64,000 nt of DNA from Thinopyrum elongatum (GCA_011799875.1 CM022299.1:337736447-337800446); one strand, 5' to 3'; shown: positions 22,024 to 32,648, counted from the stretch's first letter. Notes: generated by a model not told the origin, from the sequence alone. Translations and numbers: made by a program.

Positions 22024-24311
22024 TGAAACAAAAGGCGCGGCGACAAGCCCTGGAGAAGCAATCGTTCATTGTCTAGGAGGTCCACAAGCTGCAAGAAGCC
22101 GGCATCATTCGAGAAGTGTGGCACCCGGATTGGCTGGCCAACCCGGTCATCGTCCCCAAGAAGGGAGGAAAGGAGCGCATGTGCGTCGACTTCACGAGCC
22201 TCAAAAAAGCTTGCCCTCAAGACCCTTTCCCTCTTCCGCGCATCGACAAGATCGTTGACTGTACCGCTGAGTGCGACCTGCTGTGTTTTCTGGACGCCTT
22301 CTCGGGCTACCACCAGATCAAGATGGCAGTGCAAGACGTCGAGAAGACAGCCTTCCTTTCCCCGTGCGGGGTGTACTGTTACACCTGCATGCCATTCGGG
22401 TTGCGCAACGCTGGTGTGACCTTCCAGCGATTGATGCACATCACCTTGGGCAAGCAGCTCGGGAGGAATGCCGAGGCGTACGTCGACGACATAGTGGTCA
22501 AGTCGCGGGAAGCAAGAACCCTCGTCGAAGATCTGGAGGAAACATTTGCCAACTTACGCAGAGTAAACCTACACCTCAACCCGAAGAAGTGCGTGTTTGA
22601 CGTTCCTTCTGGCAAGCTGCTGGGTTTCCTGGTGTCACACAGAGGGGTCAAGGCTAACCCAGAGAAGATCAAGGCGATAGAGAGAATGAGCCTGCCGCAG
22701 ACCGTCAAAGAAATGCAAAAGCTCGCAGGCTGCGTGACCTCGCTAGGGCGCTTCATCTCCAAGCTTGGTGAGCGCGCCCTCCCGTTTTTCAAGTTGATGA
22801 AGAAGAAGGGCCCGTTCGAATGGACTTTGGAGGCTGAGGAAGCCTTCCAAGACCTCAAGAGGTACCTCACCAGCCCTCCAGTGTTGGCGGGTGCAGGTGC
22901 ACGGCACAGCACCTCGTCTTCAGCCATGCCATCGCCACCTCAGGACGGCACTCCTGAGGCCCCGATTACCCCAACAGAAGGCGAGGCTCCTGAGGCCACC
23001 ATGCCTCAGGCACGGTCGGACTCCATCGACACCTCCTCCCTTGTCGAGCACCCCGTGTACTTCGTCAGCACGGTGTTGCGTGACGCACGCGCATGCTACC
23101 CCATGCCGCAGAAGCTCCTGCTCGCGCTCCTCATCGCCTCTAGGAAGCTACGCCACTACTTCCAAGGCCACCTCATCAAGGACGTCTCCGCGTACCCCCT
23201 GGAGAAGGTGCTCCAGAGCCCTAATGCTGCGGGCAGGGTTGCTGAATGGAACATCAAGCTGCAGGCTTTCCAGTTGGAGTTCAGCACCACTAGGGTCATC
23301 AAGGGCGCAGCCCTCACTGACTTTATGGCGGAATGGACTGACGCCCCCAACCGAGGGGAGGGCGAGGACCTTTCCCTCACGCCCGGGGTCGAGGCGCCAG
23401 ATGGCTGGGTCATGTACTTCAACGGCGCGTTCGCACGCTGGGGCGCGGGGGCTGGAGCCGTGCTCATCTCGCCTACCCAGGACAAGCTATACTACGCCGT
23501 GCAGCTCTGCTTCCAGCATGGCGAGAAGGTCTCCAACAACATCGCAGAATATGAAGGCCTGATCGCAGGCCTCAGGGCCACGGCGGGCCTGGGGATCAAG
23601 CGCCTCACCATCAAGGGCGACTCCCAGCTCCTCGTCAACTTCTCCAACAAGGAGTACACGCCCAAGGACGAGCACATGGAGGCATATCTGGAGGAGGTAC
23701 ACAAAATTGAAAACCGGTTTTTGGGTTTGGATTTGCAGCACGTCCCGCGTGGCACGAACAAGGAGGCAGATAACATCGCCAAGAGAGTGTCGCGGCGCGA
23801 CCCCCAGAAGCCTGGCGTCTTCGAGGAGAGGCTCTTCAAGCCATCAGCGGGCCCCTCCGTCGCGGGCCCGACATTGCTCCAGGAGGAATTGCCCCTGGCC
23901 CCCTCCTCGGGCGCCCCGGCCTGCGGCCCAACCTTCGGAGCCCACCTGCTCCTGGCCCTCGAACCTCAGGAGGGGTGCTGGACCGAGGAGTTCAAGGCGT
24001 ACCTGCTTCAAAGCGCCTTGCCAGATAAGGAGGAAGACGCAGAACGCGTGGCCCGCCAGGCCACCGCCTACTGCTTGCAGGATGGCGAGCTCTACCGAAG
24101 GCGCCCAAATGACACGTCGCTGCGGTGCATCTCCAAGGAGCAGGGATGCGAGCTGCTGGCTGATATCCACGGTGGGGATTGTGGGCATCACTCTTCGTCC
24201 CGCACTCTCGTGGGCAAGGCGTTTCGCAGCGGGTTCTACTGGCCCATGGCGCTCAACGACGCCACCGATCTGGTGAGGTCCTGCGAGGCATGCCAATTCC
24301 ATGCCAAATAG
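22024..24311 (+). pseudogene. pol: Element C pol: reverse transcriptase and RNase H regions, integrase zinc finger
   Basis: This makes the cDNA of the element. After an early stop near 22075, a long frame (22116-24311) encodes RT: PVIVPKKGGKERMCVDFTSL, LDAFSGYHQIKM, MPFGLRNAGVTFQRLM and the active site AYVDDIVV near residues 125-130, then connection and thumb. The first RNase H region keeps YFVSTVLRDA and RKLRHYFQ but lacks its N-terminal strand, replaced by a Ser/Pro/Glu-rich stretch. A second RNase H of archaeal type follows (MYFNGAFARWGAGAGAV, NNIAEYEGLIAGL, HVPRGTNKEAD). In it the first catalytic Asp appears as Asn (YFNG for YFDG). The integrase HHCC finger (CGHHSSSRTL...CEACQFH) ends at a TAG. 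The dual RNase H is typical of Tat elements. Confidence 0.92.
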
Positions 24312-25218
24312 ATCCACCAGCCCGCTCAGGGCCTCCAGACCATCCCACTCTCATGGCCGTTCGCGGTATGGGGGCTGGATATCCTGGGGCCGTTCCCTCG
24401 AACAGCTGGGGGCCTACCGCTACCTCTACATCGCCATCGATAAGTTCACCAAGTGGGTGGAGGTGGAGCAAGTGCGCACCATCCCAGCTGGCTCAGCCGT
24501 CAAGTTCATCAAGGGCCTCGTGAGCCGATTCGGGGTCCCCAACCGTATCATCACCGACAATGGCTCACAGTTCACGAGCAACCTTTTCAAAACATATTGT
24601 ACTAACCTTGGAACGCAGATATGCTATGCTTCGGTGGCACACCCACGGAGTAACGGCCAAGCCAAGCATGCCAACGCAGAGGTCTTGAGAGGCCTCAAGG
24701 CGAGGAGCTTCAAGAAGAAACTCGAGGCCTGCGGCAGGGGTTGGCTCGAAAAGCTCTAATCTGTGCTGTGGTCCATCTGCACCACTGCAACCAAGCCTAC
24801 CAGCGAGACCCCGTTCTTCCTCATCTACGGGGCTGAGGCGGTCCTCCTGCATCAGGTCAGACATCGCTCCCTGCGGGTCTTGGCATTTGACGAGGCACGC
24901 CAAGACGCCTCGTGGGGGATGGACCTCGTGCTCGGGGAGGAGGGCCGCCGCCAAGCCTTGCTCCATGCCGTGAGGTACCAGCAGGCGCTGTGGCGGTATC
25001 ACTACCGTTGCGTCCGCTCCAGGACCCTCGAGGTGGGCGACCTCGTCCTGAGGCGGGTGCTCTCCAGGGAGGGGCTTCACAAGCTCTCGCCCTTGTGGGA
25101 GGGCCCGTTCAGGATCGCCTGTGTCTCCAGGCCTGGCGCCGCATGCCTGGAGACCCAGGACGGGATCTCCATCCAGAACGCCTGGAACATCCAGCACCTC
25201 CAGAAGTTATGTCCGTGA
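24312..25218 (+). pseudogene. Element C integrase core and C-terminal domain
   Basis: Integrase inserts the cDNA into chromosomes. Reading resumes after the TAG near 24309. A one-base insertion near 24408 shifts the frame to 24301-24759. The D,D,E core is recognisable: VWGLDILGPF (first Asp), IITDNGSQFTSNLF (second Asp), and SNGQAKHANAEVLRGLK, where the usual catalytic Glu of NGQAER appears as Lys. A stop at 24757 interrupts GWLEKL from SVLWSI. The C-terminal part continues in the same frame (TPFFLIYGAEAVL, VGDLVLRRVLS, LSPLWEGPFRIA, NAWNIQHLQKL) to 25218. Two disruptive lesions plus the lost Glu make it inactive. Confidence 0.9.
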
Positions 25219-26036
25219 ACAAGGCCATGCGCCTTTCAAGTCTCCACCCGTGACACTCTCACGTAATAATGAGTGGGGCTGTACATGCCCCAGAGTCTCC
25301 TGAGTGCCGCCCTTGGGCCTCACGGGGGCTCCCACCCACGTCCTAGTGGAGGCCCCATGCTCCGCGCTGGCGGGAAGACCAGAAGACTAGTCTAGGTGCC
25401 GGACGCGGCTGTTCTTTTGCTTGCTTTCTGTAGTTGACTTGCCACTTCTTGGAATGAAATTTGAAGTTCTGGCGTCTTTATTTGAAAGGGTTGGGAATTT
25501 TTTCTCCTCCCAGCACTCGCTCTTTTTGGGCTCGTTTTAGGGAGAGTGACAATTGCCCGTTGCTCTTCCTCGCACATCTCGCGCGTGGGGGCTGGGCACA
25601 GTGTGTACGCTTGGGCCCGCCCGCGAACAGACCTCACCAAAGCCTCGGTGTCTTGGCCTTTGGCATCTTAATCCTCGCGTGATGCCCTCAAACAAGCCAA
25701 CAGGCACGTACGCCCTCCCGAGTCCATGCCTCCAGGCATCGTGACGTGGCGTACAGCGACCCACGCTCGGGGGCTCGCGCGAGGCACGGTACCTCCAGAG
25801 GTCCCCTGACCCCACGGCCACCGGCTGCCTCCCGAGACCTGGGAAGGCTCCAGAGAAGCACGCTCCCGCGGCGTGGGAATCTACCACAAGCACACTAAGC
25901 TAAGTCATCCCAATCACGATCAGCAAGAACCCGTCAACTAGCAGCAACACGGATATCAGGATGCAATATAAAAATAATAATATAGCAGCGCAAGCGCAAT
26001 GGTTCATTACACACCCTAGCAGGGCTTTCTACTTTT
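25219..26036. other. Element C post-pol spacer
   Basis: This is non-coding. The block at 25240-25400, with CCCATGCTCCGCGCTGGCGG, is shared with element A near 10940-11190. The remaining sequence to 26036 shows no supported gene. Confidence 0.6.
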
Positions 26037-26875
26037 TTATGCAGGCAAAAGAAAGAAGCAAAAGAGGCCGCGCGACCACCTTGTCCGAGCTTGGTGGCGT
26101 GGCGGCTCGTCATAGTCGCCGTCGCTCGTGCTCTCCCCGGAGGAGGAGCCGCTGCTGCTGGAGGCGTCGCAGCCGTCGCCAAGGGAAAGTTCACCACCGG
26201 AGATGGTGCCGCCCCTCTGGCCATCGTTGTCGGAGGGGTGGACTTCATCGTCGTCGCTGTCGCTCTCCAGGCAGCACCCCAGGCGCATGCCGTCCTCCCC
26301 GAAGACCCTGACGTAGAGAGTCACGGCGCCGTCATGCCTGAAGTCGAGGCTGCACCTCCCATGCAGACCGCGTGCGCGAGTGAACGGCTGCCACCTGCGG
26401 TTCAGGAACATGTTGCCGGCGGGGGTGACCTTGACCCCCACCCAGGAGGCCTTGCTGCAGCAACCATCAGCCTGCAGCCAGAGGCCGCCAGGTCCCCCGG
26501 CCGGCAGCACGCCCGCAAAGAACCGTGGGAGATGGAACCAGGAGCCGGCAGGCCTCTCCGCCCACACCACGAACTCCGAAGATGCGTCGGCCTAGTGGAG
26601 TCACGGCGCGGTGGCCGGATGGCTGCCGCGTGTCTTCCCCCTTCGCTGCTGCTTCCCCGGCCACGGCACCTTCCGCCGCGGGAAGGAGCACCCCCATGAC
26701 TGCCGGAGGCAGCGCCAGCCTTCGAGGGCGTGCGCCCACTCCCTCGGTGGGCCACCGCTGGCGTCGTGGCATACTTACGGGGGCGGCCGCGGCCTCTCTT
26801 GGGCGGCGGCGAGTCTGATCCCTCCTTGGGAGCCTTTCCCTTCTCCACGGTGGAAAACCTCCTCACTGGCGCCAT
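26037..26875 (-). pseudogene. Element C antisense gene: AT-hook plus B3-like DNA-binding domain
   Basis: It runs opposite to pol. The likely start is the ATG at 26873-26875. The N-terminus is basic and contains PPPKRGRGRPRKY, a classical AT-hook (core RGRP). In another frame, starting just after CTAG at 26592, lies ASSEFVVWAERPAGSWFHLP, then LWLQADGCC, WVGVKVTPAGNMFLNRRW, FTRARGLHGRCSLDF and LYVRVFGEDGMRLGCC, followed by a Ser/Asp/Glu-rich tail to a stop at 26037. Spacing and residues match the plant B3 fold (W.V, GW..F, GD/L.F, V.VF). A GTAAGTATG donor at 26778 right after the AT-hook and the CTAG acceptor suggest an intron, although these two sites do not keep phase. B3-like is an inference from pattern; the role in the element is unknown. 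Confidence 0.65.
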
Positions 26876-27183
26876 GGATGCTCTGGCAAGGGGCCAGAAG
26901 ACGAAGATGCCTGGGGGCTCCGGCCCCGTTCCCCATTTATAGGCGAAGGGAGACTAACTGCCGGCCCCTCATGTTCCGAGCAATGATGACTGATCTGCAT
27001 GCACCAGGCAGTTATCAAGTCGTGCGGTTGCCAAGGCGGCGTGGGGAAGTGAAGGCGCCCACATCCCATCAAGCGCCATGCGTCGGGTCGGTCCACAGGC
27101 AATTGGGGCCCGCGGCGCTTCGCCCTTGCCCTTTGGCATCGCCTCGAAGCCATGTCTGAGTGCGCCTTGAGCCCGGGGGCTAC
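26876..27183. other. Element C: upstream region of the antisense gene and polypurine tract
   Basis: About 300 bases separate the antisense start from the 3' LTR. The block ending in GCCCGGGGGCTAC (27171-27183) is the polypurine tract. The equivalent interval in A is 30184-30495, with recognisable similarity (GCCTCGAAGCCA; CGCCTTG.GCCCGGGGGCTAC). A promoter for the antisense gene would lie here or in the LTR; none is clear. Confidence 0.55.
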
Positions 27184-28054
27184 TGTCGGCGTTCTGGGAA
27201 CCAAGGTACCCAGACTTGCCTACCTGCAGCCCACAACATGACTCCATCGACGGCCTGGTATGGCCCAGCTTTAGCATCAACAAGACAAGACCTTCGTGAG
27301 GGGCCAAGCCTCGCGAGGCAGATGACGCCAAGACCTCCTGAGGGAGCGGCCACCCTTGGGCTGCTCCTGAGGAGCGGAGTTTCCTATGCAAGTGCCCAAC
27401 CTCATGAGGTCGCGGTGATGCAAGCCATGACAACCAAGGCTAGGTGGGCGCCAGCGGGCGCAGAGGAGCAGGTTTCCTCTTTGGTGCTAAGGAGGCAAGC
27501 GCAGGCGCGGGGTCCCGAGGAATCAGCCAAAGGTTTCCATTCCCGTGCAACGAGACCAAGACCGCCAGGACGGCAGGATGGATGTCATCACCGAGCCCAC
27601 CGCAGCGTCACGACCAGAGCTTTGTAGGAGAAGACCACCTTTCATTAGGATAAGATGTACTACTTGTCCCCTTTCAAATTGGCCATTGTGGAATCCCTTC
27701 CCGCCTTTGTTTTCGGGGAAGAGGACCGAGGCCGCTATAAATATAGGTTAGCCACCACCATAGAAGGGATCCGATCCCAGGTCAACTCATTCTCACTAGA
27801 GCAAGCCTCGCAAGCTTGTTCATCCTCTGTATTAGTTCATCCTCAGCCCCTCGTAAGGCAAATCCACCGCAAAGCAGGAGTAGGGTCTTGCACCACAAGG
27901 TGGCCCGAACCTGGGTACCTGCCGTGTCCATTTTCTTTCCTGTTCATCGAGCTAGGCTGTAGGGCAACGGGTTGGTTGGCTGGAGAGATTGAGTTCTTCA
28001 CACATGCCCCAGAGTTCGAACCTTCTTTGGGTCTGCGGAGCCCTAAATCCGAAA
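27184..28054 (+). repeat. Element C 3' LTR
   Basis: It begins TGTCGGCGTTCTGGGAACC and ends ATCCGAAA (terminal CA mutated to AA). TATA box CTATAAATA lies at 27735-27743. It keeps the doubled GTTCATCCTC that the 5' LTR lost. Roughly 20 differences from the 5' LTR in the first 230 bases suggest an older insertion than D. Confidence 0.92.
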
Positions 28055-28059
28055 AGCTT

Positions 28060-30183
28060 AGCGTCGGGATCGGCGAGCGCCGCCTTGTGGGCCTTGAGGT
28101 CCTCCTCTTGCTGTTGAAGCTGCTGGGTGCGGGCAGCCTGCTCCTCGTGAAGGGCCTTCAGCTCAGCTTCCGCCTTGCCGCAACACTCCTTGGCGGACGC
28201 AGCGTCGGCTAGCGCCGCGTCGCAAGCCCCTGTGGCTTCACCAGCCTTCCTCTTGCTCTCCACGGCGGCGGCCTCAGCCCGGCCCCAGGCCGCCCTGGCG
28301 GACGTATTGGCCTAGAGCCACCCCGAGATCAGCCCCGTGCGTTCCCACACCAGGCACCTTTCGGCGTCTTGGAGGTCAGCCCGGAGCTGATCAAGTGCGG
28401 CGTAAGCCTCATCCAGGGCCCCGGGCCTGACGGGGGTGGGGGGGCGTAGTCCGCCAGCACAAGGGCTTGGGGAGGAGACGACGCCGGCGCTTGGGCTGAC
28501 GTCATCGCCAGGGAGGCAGCCGCAGGAGCAACTTGGGGCACTGGAGCCTCCGAACCCCCCGCGGGCGCGACGGGGATGGGCGGCTCCGGAGCCTGGAGGC
28601 CCACGGAAGCAGACCCCTCTTGGGGCTCCACCATCATGCCTTTGGGGGCCCGCTCTATCGCGAGGGAGTGCGGGGCGACCTCTTCTGCCTGCGTCAGAGC
28701 CACCGCGGCTTTGGCGAGCGGTGGCGCTTCAGGGGTCCCGGCTTCCTCCTTCCTCTTCTTCGCTATGATGCCCATCCTGGTCACCAAGAGGGGAGCACTA
28801 TGGGCACGGCATCAAGGGCGACAAACAAAAACAAGGTAAGGTACTTACTCATCAGGGGCAATATACGCCCTCTTCCTAGCCGGAGCTAGGGCGCCTCCGA
28901 TCTTCCTAGGTGCGGCCTTTGCCGCGTCTTGGGGGGTGGCGCGGCGCGCATCGGCTGGCTTCGGTGCGGTGATGATGGACAAGGCAGAGGCATCGCCTCA
29001 AGAAGGGGGTGCCGCCCCGCTCTTCTTCAGCATCGCATGGCCCAGCCTGCCGAGGGCCCGAGGGGTGGCCCCCGACCTCGTGAGGACCCCAGTGGAGGCT
29101 GGGGGCTCGTCGACGTCGTCGTCGGAGAAGCCTCAGAGGAGTTCACCTCGTGACGGGGGAGAGATCTCCACTACGTCATCCCAGGTCGCCTCCGAGTCCT
29201 TGCCTTCTTCATCGATGCTGTCACCGAAGGACACGGGCACTGGGGCGTTGGGGAGCTCGGGCAGCACGAGCCCTAGCTCGTTGAAGACAGGCATGGCGGC
29301 GACCAGCGCATCCTTGTCGGCACGGCGATACAGCGGATCGTAGGCCTCCGTAAGGTTGCCCGGCTCACCCTCGAGCAGGGTGTTCATGGCCTTGTCCAGC
29401 TCCTCGCCTGTCAAGCCCTCCGAGCGTAGCCTGATGTCGTCCTCTGCGCCCTGGAACTCCCACACGGGGCGTGTGTGCGCCAGGAGCGGGGCCAGATGCT
29501 GCGTCAGGAACTCCTTGACGAGCATGCCCCCCGTCAGCGCCCTGGCGTCCAAATCTGCGGTCATCCTCCTCAGGACAGGTGCCGCCCGGGGATCAGAGAA
29601 CTTCTCATGACCCCACCTATCGAGCTTCTCCGGCAGCTGGGTCAGCAGTTCCAGTCGCGCATTGAGGCCCTTGGCGTCCATGAAGACCCAACGACGCCGG
29701 AAGTTGTCCACCTTCTTTCTGGCCCTCATGAGCAGGTTGTTCTTGTGGACCGCGACGAAGGGCACGCAGCCGGAGCGCTGGGCCAGATCGTATAGCCCCA
29801 AGTAGAAGAAGTGTCGAAGGAGCGGTACGGAGGGCTTGACGCCCATGAATGCCTCACAGTAGAAGGCAAAGATGGACAGGAGAAGGATGGAGTTGGGTTG
29901 AAGATGCAGGGCATGAACCTGGTAGTGGTTGAGAACGGCGATGAAGAACTCAGAGAAATGCGGGACGAGCCCCGCAAAGACGCTGTGGAGGAAGAAGGGG
30001 TAGAACGTCTCCGCCTAGGTCCTTGGCTCGGCAGAGCCGGCCAAGAGCACGATCACTCGCCGTCAACGGGAGCGTGGCGGCAAGGTGCCTCTCCTCGGTG
30101 ATGGAGGATGTGCCGAGGGCAGGCACAGGAGAGGGGGAAGGGCTTGCGGCCTGGGCGGCTGGCTTCATCTTCCTGGTCGCCAT
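28060..30183 (-). pseudogene. Element A antisense gene, N-terminal part ('putative gypsy type transposon' class)
   Basis: The start is the ATG at 30181-30183 (MATRKMKP). After a frameshift near 30000 comes a globular domain: ETFYPFFLHSVFAGLVPHFS, LHLQPNSILLLSIFAFYCEA, FMGVKPSVPLLRHFFYLGLY, matching the plant family Pfam calls Transposase_28 (from memory). Charged sequence and an acidic stretch follow, with stops near 29133 and 29026. A 72-base intron (28777-28848) with GTAAGTACC donor and GACCAG acceptor joins AYIAPDE to MGIIAKKRKEE in frame. A Pro/Ala-rich linker, a frameshift in the G-run at 28434-28446, one stop at 28312, and the coiled coil (KRKAGEATGACDAALADAAS) follow up to element C. 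It continues at 12454-11810. Function is unknown. Confidence 0.8.
28777..28848 (-). other. Intron in the antisense gene of element A
   Basis: In minus sense it begins GTAAGTACC after GATGA and ends GTGACCAG before GATGGGC. Splicing joins the reading frame exactly, replacing the TAA stop that the unspliced frame meets. The acceptor side is pyrimidine-rich. The intron survives inside a retroelement because it is only an intron on the antisense transcript. Confidence 0.7.
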
Positions 30184-30495
30184 TCGTGAGATCTTAAAGG
30201 AAGGAGGAGGAGTGCGGCCAGATCTGGAGATATTCTCGGCTGGGAGAAAGGGGATCTGGAGCAAGGCGAAGGGAGAGCAATGATGGCTCGGTAGTAGGCA
30301 CCAGCCTTTTGTCATCCTAGGCAGTTGTCAAGTTGAGCAGTTGCTGAGGCAGCATGGGGAAGTGGAGACGCCCACGTCCCGTCAAGTGCCCCGCGTCAGC
30401 CTAGTCCGCAGGCGATTGGGGCCGTGGCACTTCACCCTTGCCCTTTGGCTTCGCCTCGAAGCCAAGTCCAAGAGCGCCTTGGGCCCGGGGGCTAC
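30184..30495. other. Element A: region between antisense gene start and 3' LTR, with polypurine tract
   Basis: It holds the presumed promoter and leader of the antisense gene. It ends with GGCCCGGGGGCTAC, the polypurine tract, directly against the LTR at 30496. Confidence 0.55.
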
Positions 30496-31374
30496 TGTCG
30501 GCATTCTGGGAACCAGGGTACCCAGACTTGCCTACCTGCGGCCCATGGCATGGCTTCATCAACGGCCTGGTACGGCCCATCTACAAGACTACCAAGACAA
30601 GACCCTCGCGAGGGGCCAAGCCTCGCTGGCAGACGACGCCAAGACCTCCCGAGGGAGCGGCCTCCCCAGGTTGCCTCCTGAGGAGCGGACATTCTTATGC
30701 AGGTGCCCAAACCTCATGAGGTCGCAGTGACGCAAGCCATGACAACCAAGGCTAGGCGGATGCCAGCGGGCGCAGAGGAGACAGTTTCCTCTTTGGTGCT
30801 AAGGAGGCAAGCGCAGGCGTGGGTTCCCAAGGACTCAGGCAAAGGTTTCCACTCCTGTGCAACAAGACCAAGACTGCCAGGATGGCAAGATAGATGTCAT
30901 CACCGAGCCCACCACAGCGTCACACCAGAAGCTTTGGATGCGAAGACCACCTTTCGTCAGGATAAGATGTACTGCTTGTCCCCTTTCAAATTGGCCGTTG
31001 TGGAATCTCTTCCCGCCTACGTTTTGGGAAGAGGACCAAGGCCACTATAAATATAGGCTAGCCACCACCGTAGAGGAGGACGAACTCCCTGGGATCGGAT
31101 CCTTTCCACCCTCACCAGAGCAGACCTAGCGAGGTTGTTCATCCCTCGTACTTGTTCATCCTCAGCCCCTCGTGAGGCAAATCCACCACAAAGCAGGAGT
31201 AGGGTCTTACACCGCAAGGTGGCCCGAACCTGGGTAAACTGTCGTGTTCATCTTCTTCCTTGTTCCTCGAGCTAGGTTGTAGGGCGACGAGCTGGTTGGC
31301 TAGATAGGTTGAGTTCTTCGTACACGCCCCAGAGTTCGAGCCTTTCTTGGGTCTGCAGAGCCCTGAATCTGACA
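30496..31374 (+). repeat. Element A 3' LTR
   Basis: It begins TGTCGGCATTCTGGGAACC and ends ATCTGACA, is about 879 bp, and has a TATA box CTATAAATA at 31045-31053. It is clearly homologous to both LTRs of C. The partner 5' LTR lies left of the window. The right-flank ACTTT (31375-31379) should match the left target site if one could see it. Confidence 0.9.
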
Positions 31375-31529
31375 ACTTTTCTTTGGGTGGGTATAATCAG
31401 TTTACTAGGCATCATTTTTTATCGTCATATCTTACTACACTAGCAATAAGATAATAGTACTGCCATATGAACCACTGCACATGCCTAGTAGTAGGAGTAC
31501 TAGTAGTTAAGTTCAATTGGTTGTCGTGT
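31375..31529. other. Intergenic sequence
   Basis: AT-rich unique-looking sequence between element A and the first promoter block. Nothing else was recognised. Confidence 0.4.
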
Positions 31530-32115
31530 TTCGTAGTCCTCCGTCATAAGAGTGGAAATGGTTGCCGTAATCAAAACATATTTTTTTAAGAAATATAGTG
31601 GACACACTCTACCGCGCGGATCCTCCTCCACGGTCGTCGGGAACCTTGCTACTCCCTTTCGCCGATGTGTGGGACAGCCAGCATGAGGGTCCACTTGCCA
31701 TGCACCAAATTACTCCATAGTAGAGTGCACAACTGCAGAGTAGACTACCCCGGTCGAAGCACCGCAGTAATGCCCAATGAGCCATCAAATCACAAAACCC
31801 CACCTTTGCAGAAGTAAGTTGGACGGACGAAGCAACCATCATTTCACTCTTCTCCCTCATCTTCCTCTCTTGAAGAAAACCCCAACTCGCTTCTCCCTCA
31901 TCTTGTTCCTCATTTCTTCAAGAAAACCCCAACTCTCTTCTGCCATTGTTCTTCTCTCCCGAAGAAGGAAAGGTGAGCGCATCAATCATGTTGCTTCTTG
32001 CCAAGGCCCCGTCATCTTTTACAACCCCGCGACCAATCCTAACTCCCTCTCTGTTCTTCTTTTGGGTTTGTGGTTATGGTTTTCTTTCCTTTTATTTCTA
32101 TTTGACAGTTTCTTG
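31530..32115 (+). promoter_or_regulatory. Promoter and 5' leader of B3-like gene 1 (block copy 1)
   Basis: This block is homologous to about 37640-37900 and to about 60665-60905. Shared strings include CATGCACCAAA, AGTGCACA, AATGACCAATGAGCC-like, TCAAATCACA and AAGTTGGACGGACGAAGCA. A leader intron may start at GGTGAGCGC near 31971. The conserved, repeated position ahead of gene starts suggests it is the transcription start region, but no TATA box was assigned. Confidence 0.55.
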
Positions 32116-32648
32116 ATGGACCCTGGAGCACCGGCCAAAGTGATGTCTATGGCTCTGGAAAAAAACCATCGAGGTTCAGGGTCCAAAGAAGCGCAAGCAC
32201 CCTGCCGAGACTACCACAAACAAGCTCAAGGCCATCGCCCTGTCCAAGGCCCCCTCTCCGGGATCCCTTGTTAAGTCGGTCCAGGTAATATCTCTTCTTA
32301 ACGATCTTTTTGGAGATCTTGATCATGTTTTTTCATCTAACTTGCAAAGTGCTTGCTAATATGCGAGGTTTGTGTAATGTACACGCAGTACAAGTAGTAC
32401 AGCTTTCTGGGCGATCTTGCATGTGATTTCTGTGTGCCAAATGTCGGTTCTAAATCGCTCTTTTGATCAAAACATGCGAGAGGTTGACATGCTATGATTT
32501 TTGCACATAACACTGATTTCTTATAGATTACTTTCAACTACTTTATGAACATCAATGCTAGATGTAGGAAATGCAAGATTTTAGCTCTCATTCCTTGGAA
32601 GAGAATATAGTAGCCTCAGTAACTTGTTTTATGGATATTGTATGTAAT

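Larger units (their letters stand above)
12455..28054 (+). mobile_element. Element C: Tat-lineage Gypsy with antisense B3-like gene, same LTR family as A
   Basis: LTRs at 12455-13309 and 27184-28054 enclose gag, protease, RT, two RNase H-like regions and integrase on the plus strand, then a long spacer with an antisense gene. The target duplication AGCTT (12450-12454 and 28055-28059) is perfect. Excision restores the antisense frame of A. A primer site (TGGCGCGCCAGGTAGGGG at 13312) and a polypurine tract (GCCCGGGGGCTAC at 27171-27183) are in place. Element D is inserted in RT. Several coding lesions and lost catalytic residues show the copy is inactive. Confidence 0.93.

Noticed and set aside
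22271..24523. Several 100-220-codon frames on both strands over the RT/RNase H region
   Set aside because: They are out-of-frame shadows of pol in GC-rich sequence.
30184..30315. N-terminal extension of the antisense gene (frame open from 30315)
   Set aside because: The ATG at 30181-30183 followed by a basic N-terminus is the more likely start. The upstream part looks like leader sequence.
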